In this document: in pieces, positions 41,916 to 50,663 of the stretch
Layout of the letters: the number at the start of each line of letters is the position of its first letter
Numbering within the stretch: the stretch's first letter is position 1
DNA from: Streptomyces sp. NBC_01288
GTDB lineage: Bacteria; Actinomycetota; Actinomycetes; Streptomycetales; Streptomycetaceae
NCBI RefSeq assembly: GCF_035982055.1
Contig: NZ_CP108427.1
Span: 558,001-622,000 of the forward strand
Direction of reading: 5' to 3'
DNA length: 64,000 nt
Position numbers and translations under genes: made by a program
The notes under the pieces: model-generated
Told to the model about the DNA's origin: nothing
The model's database searches: none
What the model saw: only the letters and a program-made list of their open reading frames with translations

Positions 41916-42824
41916 ATGACCGACCACGTGTCGCCCGACCGGGTGTCGCACGACCCCGTCGTGCACATCGCCGAAGTCCGGGAACTGGGACGGGACTTGG
42001 TGGTCGTGCCCGACGGGCGGGTGCAGTTGGTGCCCAACATCGGTGTCATCGGCGGCCGGGACGCGGTGCTCGTCGTGGAGACGGGCCTGGGCCCTCGGAA
42101 CGCCGAGAAGGTGCTGGCGTTCGCGACCGAGTACGCCAGGGGACGCAGGCTGTACCTCACGACGACCCACTTCCACCCTGAACACGCCTTCGGGGCGCAG
42201 GCGTTCGCGGGCGAGGCGACGTTCCTCGTGAACCGAGCCCAGGCCGAGGACCTGAAGGTGAAGGGCGCGGGCTATCTCGACATGTTCCGGGGACTCGGCG
42301 AACCGGTCGCCCGCCAGCTCGAAGGTGTCGTCCTGCCGGAGCCCGACCTGGTCTACGACGAGGCGTACGACCTCGAACTGGGCGGCCGGGTCGTGCAGTT
42401 GAGGGCCACCGGCCGGGCGCACAGCAAGGGCGACCAGGTGATCCGGGTGCCGGACGCGGGCGTGCTGTTCACGGGGGACCTGGTGGAGGCGGGGCAGTTC
42501 GCCATCTTCCCGTGGTTCCCGCCGTACGACACCGATGTGTCCGGCACGCGCTGGCTCGCGGTGATGGAGCGGCTCGCGGGCGAGGGGGCGCGGGTCGTCG
42601 TACCGGGCCACGGGGCCGTCGGCGGGCCGGAGTTGCTCGCGGACGTCCGTGACTATCTGCGGCTGCTGCGGGACGAGACGTGGGCCCGCCGCGACTCGGC
42701 GTTGAGCGAGGAGACGATCGTCGAGGAGGTCAGGGCGCTCATGATCGAGCGGCATCCGGAGTGGGCCGAACAAGACTGGATCGAGAAGGGGGTCGGCTGC
42801 CTGTGCGCCGAACACCCGGAGTGA
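41916..42824 (+). CDS. Metallo-beta-lactamase-fold hydrolase
   Basis: A 302-residue MBL-fold protein. The metal motif is His85-Phe-His87-Pro-Glu89-His90, so the usual HxHxDH carries Glu in place of Asp. Later ligands are plausible in ATGRAHSKGD, LFTGDLVE and VVPGHGAVGG. The end (QDWIEKGVGCLCAEHPE) holds a Cys pair. ATG 41916 follows GAGGAG. It is probably controlled by the divergent LysR. Substrate unknown; members include quinone-precursor, lactone and glyoxalase-like hydrolases. Confidence 0.85.
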   Translation: MTDHVSPDRVSHDPVVHIAEVRELGRDLVVVPDGRVQLVPNIGVIGGRDAVLVVETGLGPRNAEKVLAFATEYARGRRLYLTTTHFHPEHAFGAQAFAGEATFLVNRAQAEDLKVKGAGYLDMFRGLGEPVARQLEGVVLPEPDLVYDEAYDLELGGRVVQLRATGRAHSKGDQVIRVPDAGVLFTGDLVEAGQFAIFPWFPPYDTDVSGTRWLAVMERLAGEGARVVVPGHGAVGGPELLADVRDYLRLLRDETWARRDSALSEETIVEEVRALMIERHPEWAEQDWIEKGVGCLCAEHPE

Positions 42825-42833
42825 GAAGCCGAG

Positions 42834-44336
42834 TTACGACGCGCTCGTCACGAAGCCGTCCCTGGCCGTGTCGAAGACGGGACGGTAGGTGTCCCACTTC
42901 GCGTCCGGGGCCGAGAGGTAGATGTCGTACTCGCGGCCGCCCTCCCGGCCGAAGCCGAGGTCGATGGCGCGGAACATCCGGACCCGGCCCTGGAAGGTGA
43001 ACTCCCAGATGGCGGCGGGCTGTTGCCGGAAGGTGGTCTGCTGCATACGGAGCCTGCGGTACGAGGGGTAGTTGACCTTGGTGTTGGCCTCGATGTCCGC
43101 GAAGTGCGTGCTCGGGTCGGGGCCCGCCGGGTCGACGATCCCGATGGTGAGTCCGGCGAGGCCGGTCTCGTCGGTGTAGGTGACCCCCTCCGCCGTCCGC
43201 TTGCCGGCCGTCCAGCCGTCCGGTACCGGGAAGGAGACGCCGAGTTGGGAGTCCCGGACGAGGTGATAGCCCTCCGGCAGGGGTGACGCGGAGGCCGTGG
43301 TCGTGGGCCGGGAGGTCGCGTGCCCGGGTGCGGATCTGGACGTCGCGTGCAGCACGAACGCCGTGGCCGCCACGGCAGCCGCCACGGCGGTGGCGATCCC
43401 CCCGAGGAGGAGCCCCTTGCGACTCCGCCGCCGCCCGCGGCCGGGCTCTCCCGCAGGCTTCGGGTCCGGACCCGTGACGGCCAAGTCGGCGGCGGGCGGG
43501 GGCAGTTGGGCCGTCGACTCTCCCCACCAAGCGGTCTGAAGGGCCCGTTCCGTCAGTTCCGCCGTCGGCCGCTCGGCGGGCTCTTTGCTGAGCAGCGCCT
43601 CGATGAGCGGCTCCAGCGGTCCGGCCTGCTTCATGGGTTCCAGGGGGTCCACGGCGATGGCGTACGCGGTCTCCATCGCGGTGACCCGGCGGAACGGCGG
43701 GCGTCCCTCGACGGCCTGGTAGAGGGTGGCGCCCAGGGCCCACAGGTCGGAGGCGGTTCCGGGGGTGAGCCCGCGGATGCGTTCCGGGGCCATGTAGTGG
43801 ATGGAGCCGACCATCTCGCCGGTCTTGGTGAGGGTCGACGTCCCGTCCGTCATGGCGATGCCGAAGTCGGTGAGGACGAGCCGGTCGCCGGTGCCGAGGA
43901 GGACGTTGCCGGGCTTGACGTCGCGGTGCAGCACACCGGCGGCGTGGGCGGCGCGCAGGGCGGCGACCATGTCCAGGCCGATCCGGGCCGCCTCCTGGTA
44001 CGGGAGGGTCCGGCCGTCCTGGAGGAGTTCGGCGAGGGTGGGGCCGGGGACGTACTCCATGACGATGCAGGGGCGTCCCTCGTCGTCCACGACGTCATGG
44101 ACGACGATCACGTTCGGGTGCGCGATGCGGGCGGCGCTCCGGGCCTCGCGGCGGGTGCGTTCGAAGAGGGTGGCGAGTTCGTCGGCGGAGAGTTCCGGGC
44201 GGGTGTGGAGCCGCTTGATCGCGACCTGGCGGCCGAGCACCTCGTCGTCGGCCCGCCAGACGGTGCCCATGCCGCCCCGGCCGATCTGCTCGGTGAGCCG
44301 GTAGCGCCCGGCGATGCGACGCCCTTCGTCCGACAC
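42834..44336 (-). CDS. Membrane Ser/Thr protein kinase (PknB-like)
   Basis: A 500-residue Hanks-type kinase. The kinase domain (about 10-270) shows the glycine loop IGRGGMGTVW, VAIKRLH lysine, HRDVKPGN catalytic loop, LTDFGIA and YMAPERI. A Pro-rich and Arg-rich juxtamembrane region leads to one transmembrane helix (LLLGGIATAVAAAVAATAFVL) and a ~150-residue extracytoplasmic domain starting YHLVRDSQLGVSFPVPDGW. PASTA repeats are absent. GTG 44336 follows GGAGGA. Its activation-loop target is unknown. Convergent with the MBL gene (9-base gap). Confidence 0.9.
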   Translation of the reverse strand: MSDEGRRIAGRYRLTEQIGRGGMGTVWRADDEVLGRQVAIKRLHTRPELSADELATLFERTRREARSAARIAHPNVIVVHDVVDDEGRPCIVMEYVPGPTLAELLQDGRTLPYQEAARIGLDMVAALRAAHAAGVLHRDVKPGNVLLGTGDRLVLTDFGIAMTDGTSTLTKTGEMVGSIHYMAPERIRGLTPGTASDLWALGATLYQAVEGRPPFRRVTAMETAYAIAVDPLEPMKQAGPLEPLIEALLSKEPAERPTAELTERALQTAWWGESTAQLPPPAADLAVTGPDPKPAGEPGRGRRRSRKGLLLGGIATAVAAAVAATAFVLHATSRSAPGHATSRPTTTASASPLPEGYHLVRDSQLGVSFPVPDGWTAGKRTAEGVTYTDETGLAGLTIGIVDPAGPDPSTHFADIEANTKVNYPSYRRLRMQQTTFRQQPAAIWEFTFQGRVRMFRAIDLGFGREGGREYDIYLSAPDAKWDTYRPVFDTARDGFVTSAS

Positions 44337-44494
44337 GGTGTCCTCCGCCGGTTCTGTCCATGTTCGATTCGCCTGGTCACCATAACCGGCTCTTGTCCCG
44401 GATCGTGTGGGGCGGATCACGGCACCCACCCTCGACGGGAAGGCGCGCGCCTCGGCCGGCGGGTCCCCCACCTCGACTGGAGGGTGGAGAGGGT

Positions 44495-44512
44495 CTAGTA
44501 CCCCGGTACTAG
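44495..44512. promoter_or_regulatory. Response-regulator-type palindrome before the MMPL gene
   Basis: CTAGTACC-CC-GGTACTAG has perfect 8-bp arms. It lies 117 bases before the MMPL start. The downstream NarL-type response regulator is the natural candidate binder. Confidence 0.72.
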
Positions 44513-44628
44513 TCACCCCGGCCGCTTTCACTTCCCCGGTGCTGCGGATGCGAGGAAAGCCGCTCCTAGCGTGAAGGCGTGGGTCGCGCAGGCCCTCCAC
44601 TTTCTATCGAACCTGGTGGGAGTACCCC

Positions 44629-46866
44629 ATGGCCACCTTCCTCTACCGGCTGGGCCGGTTCTCGTTCCGGCGCCGACGGCTCGTCCTGATGCTGTGGATC
44701 GCCGTCCTGGCGGTCGTCGGCATCGGTGCCATGAACGCCACGACGAGCACGTCCGACAGCTTCAGCCTCCCCGGCACACAGTCGCAGAAGGCGATCGACC
44801 TGCTGGAGAAGGAGTTCCCGCAGGCATCCGCCTCCGGCGCCACCGCCCGCGTGGTGTTCGAAGCGCCCAAGGGGCACACACTGGCCTCCGGCGCCGACCG
44901 GACCGAGGTCCGGTCGCTGATCGCCGACCTCAAGAAGGCGCCCCAGGTCGCGAACGTCTCCGACCCGTACCAGAGCGGCCTGATCAGCAAGTCCGGCACC
45001 ATCACCTACGCCCAGGTCACCTACAAGGTGACCCAGCCCGACATCACCGACGCCGCACGCGACGCGCTGCACTCCGTGGCCGACAAGGGCGAGCAGGCCG
45101 GCCTCGCGGTCAGCCTGGGCGGCAACGCCGTACAGGAGAAGGCGGGCAGCAGCAGTACCGAGCTGATCGGTCTGCTGATCGCGGCCGTGGCGCTCGTCAT
45201 CACGTTCGGGTCGATGCTCGCGGCCGGGCTGCCGCTGCTGACGGCGATCTTCGGGGTCGGGACGGCGGTCGCCGCCATCACGGTCGCGAGCGCGTTCTTC
45301 GACCTCAGCTCAAGCGCCTCGACGCTGGCGCTGATGCTGGGTCTGGCGGTGGCCATCGACTACGCCCTGTTCATCGTCTCCCGGTACCGCAACGAGATCC
45401 GCGACGGCCACGAACCGGAGGAGGCCGCGGGCCGCGCCCTGGGCACCGCCGGTTCCGCGGTGGTCTTCGCCGGTCTCACCGTCGTCATCGCCCTGGCCGG
45501 CCTGAGCATCATCGGCATCAGCATGCTGACCACGATGGGCCTGGGCGCCGCCTTCGCGGTCGTCGTCGCCGTACTGATCGCACTGACCCTGCTGCCCGCG
45601 GTGCTGGGCTTCGCCGGGATGCGGATCATGGGCAGCCGGTTCACCAGCCGCCGGATGCGCGCCCTCCAAGAAGGCGGCAAGGGCGAGGCGGCGGGCGTGC
45701 GCTGGGCCCGGTTCGTGACCCGCAACCCGCTGAAGATGCTGGTCGTCTCCGTCGTCGGACTCGGCATCCTCGCCATCCCCGCCCTGTCGATGCGCCTGGC
45801 CCTGCCCGACGACAGCACGTCCGCGCCCGGCACCAGCGAGCGCATCGCCTACGACACGATCTCCAAGGGCTTCGGCGACGGCTACAACGGCCCGCTGACC
45901 GTGGTCGTCGACGGCCAGAACAGCAGCGACGCCAAGACCGCCGCACAGGACGCGGTCGCCCAGCTCGGCAAGCTGTCCGACGTCGCCGCCGTGCGCCCCG
46001 CGGTGTTCAACCAGAGCGGCGACGTCGCGCTGATCTCCGTCGTACCGAAGAGCTCGCCCAGCAGCGCGGCCACCGTCGACCTGGTCTCCGAGATCCGCGA
46101 CCGGGGCCCCGCCCTCAAGGACGACACCGGCGCCGAGCTGCTGGTCACCGGCACCACCGCGCTGAACATCGACGCGTCCAACAAGCTCAGCGGCGCCCTG
46201 ATCCCCTACCTGGGTGTGGTCGTCGGCCTGGCCCTGATCCTGCTGCTCCTCGTCTTCCGCTCGATCCTGGTCCCGCTCAAGGCGGCCCTCGGCTTCCTGC
46301 TCAGCGTGCTGGCCACACTCGGTGTGGTGGTCGCGGTGTTCCAGTGGGGCTGGCTGGCGGACCTGTTCGGCGTCAACCAGACCTCGCCGATCGTGAGCGT
46401 CCTGCCGATCTTCATGATCGGCGTGGTGTTCGGGCTCGCCATGGACTACGAGGTGTTCCTGGTGACCCGGATGCGTGAGGCGTACGTCCACGGGGCCGAG
46501 CCCACGGAGGCGGTGATCGCGGGCTTCCGGCACAGCGCCCGGGTGGTCACGGCCGCCGCGGTCATCATGATCTCCGTGTTCGCCGGGTTCCTGCTCGACG
46601 ACGTCGCGCTGATCAAGTCGATCGGCCTGGGCCTCGCCGCCGCCGTCCTCTTCGACGCCTTCGTGGTCCGCATGACGCTCGTGCCCGCGATCATGACCCT
46701 GCTCGGCCGGCGCGCCTGGGCGCTGCCCGGCTGGCTCGACCGGAAGCTGCCCAACGTGGACGTCGAGGGCGAACAACTGCGCCACCTGCTGGCCGAGACC
46801 CCGGACGACGGCTCCACCGGCCCGGACAGGGCGCCCGTGTCGCCCGTCAGCACCGGCAAGAGCTGA
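44629..46866 (+). CDS. MMPL/RND-superfamily transporter
   Basis: A 745-residue exporter with the MMPL layout: TM1, an extracytoplasmic domain (about 40-175), five more helices, then the same arrangement repeated. Signature segments include LGLAVAIDYALFIVSRYRNE in half one and VFGLAMDYEVFLVTRMREAY in half two, with the Asp-Tyr pairs used in proton coupling. The RND-type architecture of 11-12 helices is complete. Encoded with a histidine kinase and response regulator, suggesting drug or lipid-like export under envelope or antibiotic stress. Confidence 0.92.
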   Translation: MATFLYRLGRFSFRRRRLVLMLWIAVLAVVGIGAMNATTSTSDSFSLPGTQSQKAIDLLEKEFPQASASGATARVVFEAPKGHTLASGADRTEVRSLIADLKKAPQVANVSDPYQSGLISKSGTITYAQVTYKVTQPDITDAARDALHSVADKGEQAGLAVSLGGNAVQEKAGSSSTELIGLLIAAVALVITFGSMLAAGLPLLTAIFGVGTAVAAITVASAFFDLSSSASTLALMLGLAVAIDYALFIVSRYRNEIRDGHEPEEAAGRALGTAGSAVVFAGLTVVIALAGLSIIGISMLTTMGLGAAFAVVVAVLIALTLLPAVLGFAGMRIMGSRFTSRRMRALQEGGKGEAAGVRWARFVTRNPLKMLVVSVVGLGILAIPALSMRLALPDDSTSAPGTSERIAYDTISKGFGDGYNGPLTVVVDGQNSSDAKTAAQDAVAQLGKLSDVAAVRPAVFNQSGDVALISVVPKSSPSSAATVDLVSEIRDRGPALKDDTGAELLVTGTTALNIDASNKLSGALIPYLGVVVGLALILLLLVFRSILVPLKAALGFLLSVLATLGVVVAVFQWGWLADLFGVNQTSPIVSVLPIFMIGVVFGLAMDYEVFLVTRMREAYVHGAEPTEAVIAGFRHSARVVTAAAVIMISVFAGFLLDDVALIKSIGLGLAAAVLFDAFVVRMTLVPAIMTLLGRRAWALPGWLDRKLPNVDVEGEQLRHLLAETPDDGSTGPDRAPVSPVSTGKS

Positions 46867-47008
46867 GGGAGCGGCCGTACGATCCACACCAGAACGCCTG
46901 TTACGGACGTACGGCTGCCGCCCCTGTCGACCACACCGCCCCCGCCCGCCGGTCCCCTTCCCCCCGGGACCGGCGGGCGGCCCGCCTGCACCATGGAGGG
47001 TGTATCCC

Positions 47009-48325
47009 GTGACCGCACCGCCGACGACGGACCGGCTTCTCAAGCCCGAGAACCTGATCGGACGGACCAGGCTGGGCGATTCCGAGTACCGGTCGGTCGT
47101 CCGGCTGCTCACCTGGCTGGGGCGGGTGCGGGCAGCCGACGTGGCCCATCCGCGGGTCAGGCTGTGGGGGGTGCCCGCCTTCTACGCCCTCGGCGGCATT
47201 CCGGCCCTGGTGCGGGCGGCCCAGGACTCCGGCCCCTCCTTCGTACTGGTGCTCGCGATCACGGCGGGGTACACCGTGCCGTTGCTGTGGCGGAGGCAGC
47301 GGCCACTGCCGGTCTTCGTCCTCCTGGTCGTCCTGTCCGAGCTGTCCCTGTTCCTGGAGGTGGACTCGGGGTCGAGCGCCACGCAACTGGTGGCGCTGCT
47401 CAACCTGGGGCGGTTCGGATCTCCCGGCCAGCTGGCCCTCAGCGTCACGTACGGTCTCGTGCAGACTTTCGTGTCGATCATCTTCTTCAACAGCCTCAAG
47501 GGGTCGGACCAAGGGGCCAGTACCCCGGTGCTGGCGTTCCTCGCCGTGGTCGCCATCCTGTCGATGGCCGCGCTGGGGCTGGCCGCGAAACTGGTGAACG
47601 CCTACATCGAGGCCCTCCAGGAACACGCCGTACGTCTGGAGAGGGAGCGCGACCAGCGCGCCCTGCTCGCCGCGGCGACCGAACGCGCCCGCGTGGCACG
47701 GGAGATGCACGACATCCTCGGTCACACCCTCGCCGTGATCGTCGGCCTCGCGGGCGGCGCGGCAGGGCTCGCCGAAGCGAAACCGAAGCGGGGTGCGGAC
47801 ACGCTGCGGATCATCGCCGACAGCGGGCGCGGCGCCCTGGCCGAACTGCGCAGGCTGCTCGCCGTCATCCACGACGACGAACCCGACGACACCCCGCTCG
47901 CGCCCCAGCCCGGACTGGCCGATCTGGACGCCCTGATGGAACGGGTGCGGGCCGCGGGCCCCGCCGCCACCCTCCGCCTCAAGGGCGAACTCACCGGTCT
48001 CGCCCAGGGACTTCAGCTCGCCGTCTACCGCATCGTGCAGGAAGCCCTCACCAACACGCTCAAGCACACGGCACCGAACACGACGGTCGAGGTCACCGTG
48101 ACGGCCACCCCGGACGCGGTGATCGTCACCGTCGAGGACACCGGCCCGCACAAGGCGTCCGGCACCGACGAACAGGGCAAGGGCCTGGTCGGCATGCGCG
48201 AACGGGCCGCGCTCTACGGCGGACAGGTCGTCGCGGGCCCCAACTCCCGTGGTGGCTGGACCGTCCGCGCCCTCCTGGTCCCCCTCCCCACCGCCCCCGA
48301 CCTCACGGAGAAGCACCCGGCATGA
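47009..48325 (+). CDS. Two-component sensor histidine kinase (HisKA_3 type)
   Basis: A 438-residue sensor. Four or five hydrophobic helices in the first ~200 residues are followed by a HisKA_3 dimerisation helix with phosphoacceptor His234 (REMHDILGHTLAVI). The HATPase domain has N-box YRIVQEALTNTLKH and G-boxes VEDTGPH and GKGLVGMRERA. GTG 47009 is chosen since GGAGGG lies 8 bases upstream; GTG 47000 falls within that site. The stop overlaps the response-regulator start (ATGA). Part of the MMPL-HK-RR cassette. Confidence 0.92.
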   Translation: MTAPPTTDRLLKPENLIGRTRLGDSEYRSVVRLLTWLGRVRAADVAHPRVRLWGVPAFYALGGIPALVRAAQDSGPSFVLVLAITAGYTVPLLWRRQRPLPVFVLLVVLSELSLFLEVDSGSSATQLVALLNLGRFGSPGQLALSVTYGLVQTFVSIIFFNSLKGSDQGASTPVLAFLAVVAILSMAALGLAAKLVNAYIEALQEHAVRLERERDQRALLAAATERARVAREMHDILGHTLAVIVGLAGGAAGLAEAKPKRGADTLRIIADSGRGALAELRRLLAVIHDDEPDDTPLAPQPGLADLDALMERVRAAGPAATLRLKGELTGLAQGLQLAVYRIVQEALTNTLKHTAPNTTVEVTVTATPDAVIVTVEDTGPHKASGTDEQGKGLVGMRERAALYGGQVVAGPNSRGGWTVRALLVPLPTAPDLTEKHPA

Positions 48326-48978
48326 CCACCGTCCTCATCGTCGACGACCAGGCTCTCCAGCGCCTCGGCTTCAGCATGCTCATCGAGCAGTACCCCGACC
48401 TGAGCACCGTCGGCGAGGCCACCCACGGCGGCGAGGCGGTCCGGCTGGCGGCCGAACTCCGCCCCGACGTCGTCCTGATGGACGTCCGCATGCCCGGCAT
48501 GGACGGCATCGAGGCCACCCGCCGCATCGTCCAGTCGGGCGGCCGCTCCCGCGTCCTCGTCCTCACCACCTTCGACCTCGACGAGTACGCGTACGCCGCC
48601 CTGCGCGCCGGGGCCAGCGGCTTCCTCCTCAAGGACGCGCTGCCCGAGGAACTCGTCGCCGGCATCCGCGCGGTGGCCGCCGGGGACGCCGTCATCTCCC
48701 CCGGCCTGACCCGCAAACTCATCGACGCCTTCGCCGACCGCATGCCCGGCCGCACCGCCGAACAGGACCGCCGCCTGGACGCCCTCACCGACCGCGAACG
48801 CGAGGTCCTCACCGTCATGGCGGCCGGCTGGAGCAACACCGAGATCGCCGAACGCCTGTGCCTGGCCGAGTCCACCGTCAAGTCCCACGTCAGCCGCATC
48901 CTCGCGAAGATCGGCGCGCGGGACCGGGTACAGGCGGTGATCTTCGCGTACGACGCGGGGTTGGTACGGCCGGCTTGA
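48322..48978 (+). CDS. NarL/LuxR-type response regulator
   Basis: A 218-residue response regulator. The receiver has VDDQ at the N-terminus, phosphoacceptor Asp54 (LMDVRMPG), Thr in VLTTFD and Lys in LLKDA. The LuxR HTH reads LTDREREVLTVMAAGWSNTEIAERLCLAESTVKSHVSRI. It shares a four-base overlap with the sensor gene. It probably binds the palindrome at 44495-44512 to control the exporter operon. Confidence 0.93.
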   Translation: MTTVLIVDDQALQRLGFSMLIEQYPDLSTVGEATHGGEAVRLAAELRPDVVLMDVRMPGMDGIEATRRIVQSGGRSRVLVLTTFDLDEYAYAALRAGASGFLLKDALPEELVAGIRAVAAGDAVISPGLTRKLIDAFADRMPGRTAEQDRRLDALTDREREVLTVMAAGWSNTEIAERLCLAESTVKSHVSRILAKIGARDRVQAVIFAYDAGLVRPA

Positions 48979-48987
48979 GGTCTTCCC

Positions 48988-49773
48988 TCAGGCTGCCGGC
49001 ACGGTCACGAACTGCCCGAGCAGCGCGGTGAGTTGAGCAGGCTTCTCCACGGGCAGTTCGTGCCCGGCGTCGACGATCCGCACGACCGCGTCCGGGTAGG
49101 CGTTGGCCATCCGCAGCATCGGGGAGAGCGGCAACTGGATGTCGTGGTATCCGTGCAGGATGAGCGTCGGCGCACCGATCTCGCCGACGCGGTCCAGCAC
49201 ATCGAAGGCCCGCATCGCGCCGTAGCAGGTCATGACGACCTCGCGGGGTGTGGCGGCGGAGGCGTCGATGTACTCACGGATCTTCTCCTTGGGGTAGCCG
49301 GGGGCGAAGGCGCGCTGGATGTTGACGGCGACGAACAACTTGAACGGCAGCAGCGTGGACACCGCCAACAGCAGTCCGCGCGCCCGGCTGTACGTCATCC
49401 GGCTGATCGAGTCGACCAGGACCATCCGCTCGACCCGCTCGGGATGATCCAGGACGAGGGTCTGGGCGATCATCCCGCCCATGGAATGCCCGACCGGCAC
49501 GAACCGGTCGACCTCCAGATGATCCAGCAACGCGACGACATCCGCGGCGAGTTCGCCGACCGTCCGCGCCCCCGCACCGGTGCTCTCCCCATGCCCCCGC
49601 AGATCAAGCCGTACGACCCGCCGCCCACCCGCGAAGTGCGCGAACTGGTCGTCCCAGCGATGCCGGTTGGCCGTCCACCCGTGAATGAACACGAGCGGCA
49701 CACCGCCGGCTCCGTCACGGGGACCCTCGTCGTCGTACACGAGTACAGCGCCGTTGACTTCGAGCTTCGGCAT
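48988..49773 (-). CDS. Alpha/beta-fold hydrolase
   Basis: A 261-residue hydrolase with a complete triad: Ser97 (GHSMGG), Asp in LHGYHDIQL and His in DAGHELPVEKP. The oxyanion motif is FIHGWTANRHRWDDQ. A cap segment lies between about residues 125 and 185. In contrast to the hydrolase at 1929, all catalytic residues are present. ATG 49773 starts MPKLEVNGAVLVYDDEG. The region 49774-50032 upstream holds no gene I can support. Substrate unknown. Confidence 0.88.
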   Translation of the reverse strand: MPKLEVNGAVLVYDDEGPRDGAGGVPLVFIHGWTANRHRWDDQFAHFAGGRRVVRLDLRGHGESTGAGARTVGELAADVVALLDHLEVDRFVPVGHSMGGMIAQTLVLDHPERVERMVLVDSISRMTYSRARGLLLAVSTLLPFKLFVAVNIQRAFAPGYPKEKIREYIDASAATPREVVMTCYGAMRAFDVLDRVGEIGAPTLILHGYHDIQLPLSPMLRMANAYPDAVVRIVDAGHELPVEKPAQLTALLGQFVTVPAA

Positions 49774-50032
49774 GGGTGCTCCCGTGGTTCGGCATCGACC
49801 GACGTGTTCCCGATCTTGCCCTGGACCGGGCGGAGTTGGCCTTGTGGGCGGGTATCCGCAACGAGATCGAGATCGTCGGGATGCGTGGGGCGGTGCAACT
49901 CCCCTTCGGGCGCCGGCCTGTTGGCCAGGACGGCTGTGTGGTCCGTCGTACTCTCAGGCCGAGGGTGTGGCGAGGTCGGCGCACACGCTGGTCTTGCCGC
50001 CACCCCGGTCGAGCCCGACTCCGTCAGCCTTG

Positions 50033-50581
50033 TCAGACTCCAGGGTCGAGCAATTGCTGAAGCAGCGCGCCGTAGCGAACGACGATTTTCTCGTGATCGA
50101 TGGCGGCGAGTTTCTCGTCGCCTACCACCCAGAGCGCGTACAGAAGTCCGCCGACAAGAGCGCCGGCGAGCCGGGTGCGGATCTCGACGTCAGGGCCCGT
50201 GAGGCGCTCGCGCAGCGGAGCGACGAACGTGTTCTCGTGGACTTCGCGAAGGCGGCCCTGGATTCCGTCGGCGTCGCTCGCGCGAACGAGTGCCAGAAGA
50301 ATGCTCCGGTGTTCGTCGTCGGAATTGAGAAGGTGGCGGATGAAGTATTCGCCGAGATGCTCGACGGGCTCGTTGAAAACCAGCTCGTTCTTCAGGGCGG
50401 AGGCCATGGTTTCCAGGAACAGAGCTTCCTTCGAACCGAAGTAGTGCAGGACAAGCGCCGGATCGACACCCGCCTCGCGGGCTACGGCCCGCACCGAGGT
50501 GAGACCGTAGCCGCGCCCGATGAAGAGTGCGGTCGCCGCGCGCCAGATGGCGTCCCGCGCGGTGGGCTCGTCGCCGGTCAC
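50033..50581 (-). CDS. TetR-family regulator
   Basis: A 182-residue TetR regulator with HTH SVRAVAREAGVDPALVLHYFGSKEALFLE followed by a C-terminal helical domain. The start is probably GTG 50581 or 50584; no ribosome site is visible and upstream in-frame sequence is Arg-rich and non-typical. It lies 82 bases downstream of the alcohol-dehydrogenase gene on the same strand. The two palindromes before that gene are likely its operators, which suits a repressor in the same operon or just after it. Confidence 0.88.
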   Translation of the reverse strand: MTGDEPTARDAIWRAATALFIGRGYGLTSVRAVAREAGVDPALVLHYFGSKEALFLETMASALKNELVFNEPVEHLGEYFIRHLLNSDDEHRSILLALVRASDADGIQGRLREVHENTFVAPLRERLTGPDVEIRTRLAGALVGGLLYALWVVGDEKLAAIDHEKIVVRYGALLQQLLDPGV

Positions 50582-50663
50582 CACGGCGCACCGTCGGTGA
50601 CCGTGGGCTCGGCAGGGCGCACACAGCGGTTGTCGACGCGTGTGCGCCCGTCGTGGCGTCGTC

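Noticed and set aside
49774..50032. Possible transposase remnant before the hydrolase gene
   Set aside because: Some phrases look coding-like, but no DDE motif, terminal inverted repeats or target duplications could be found.
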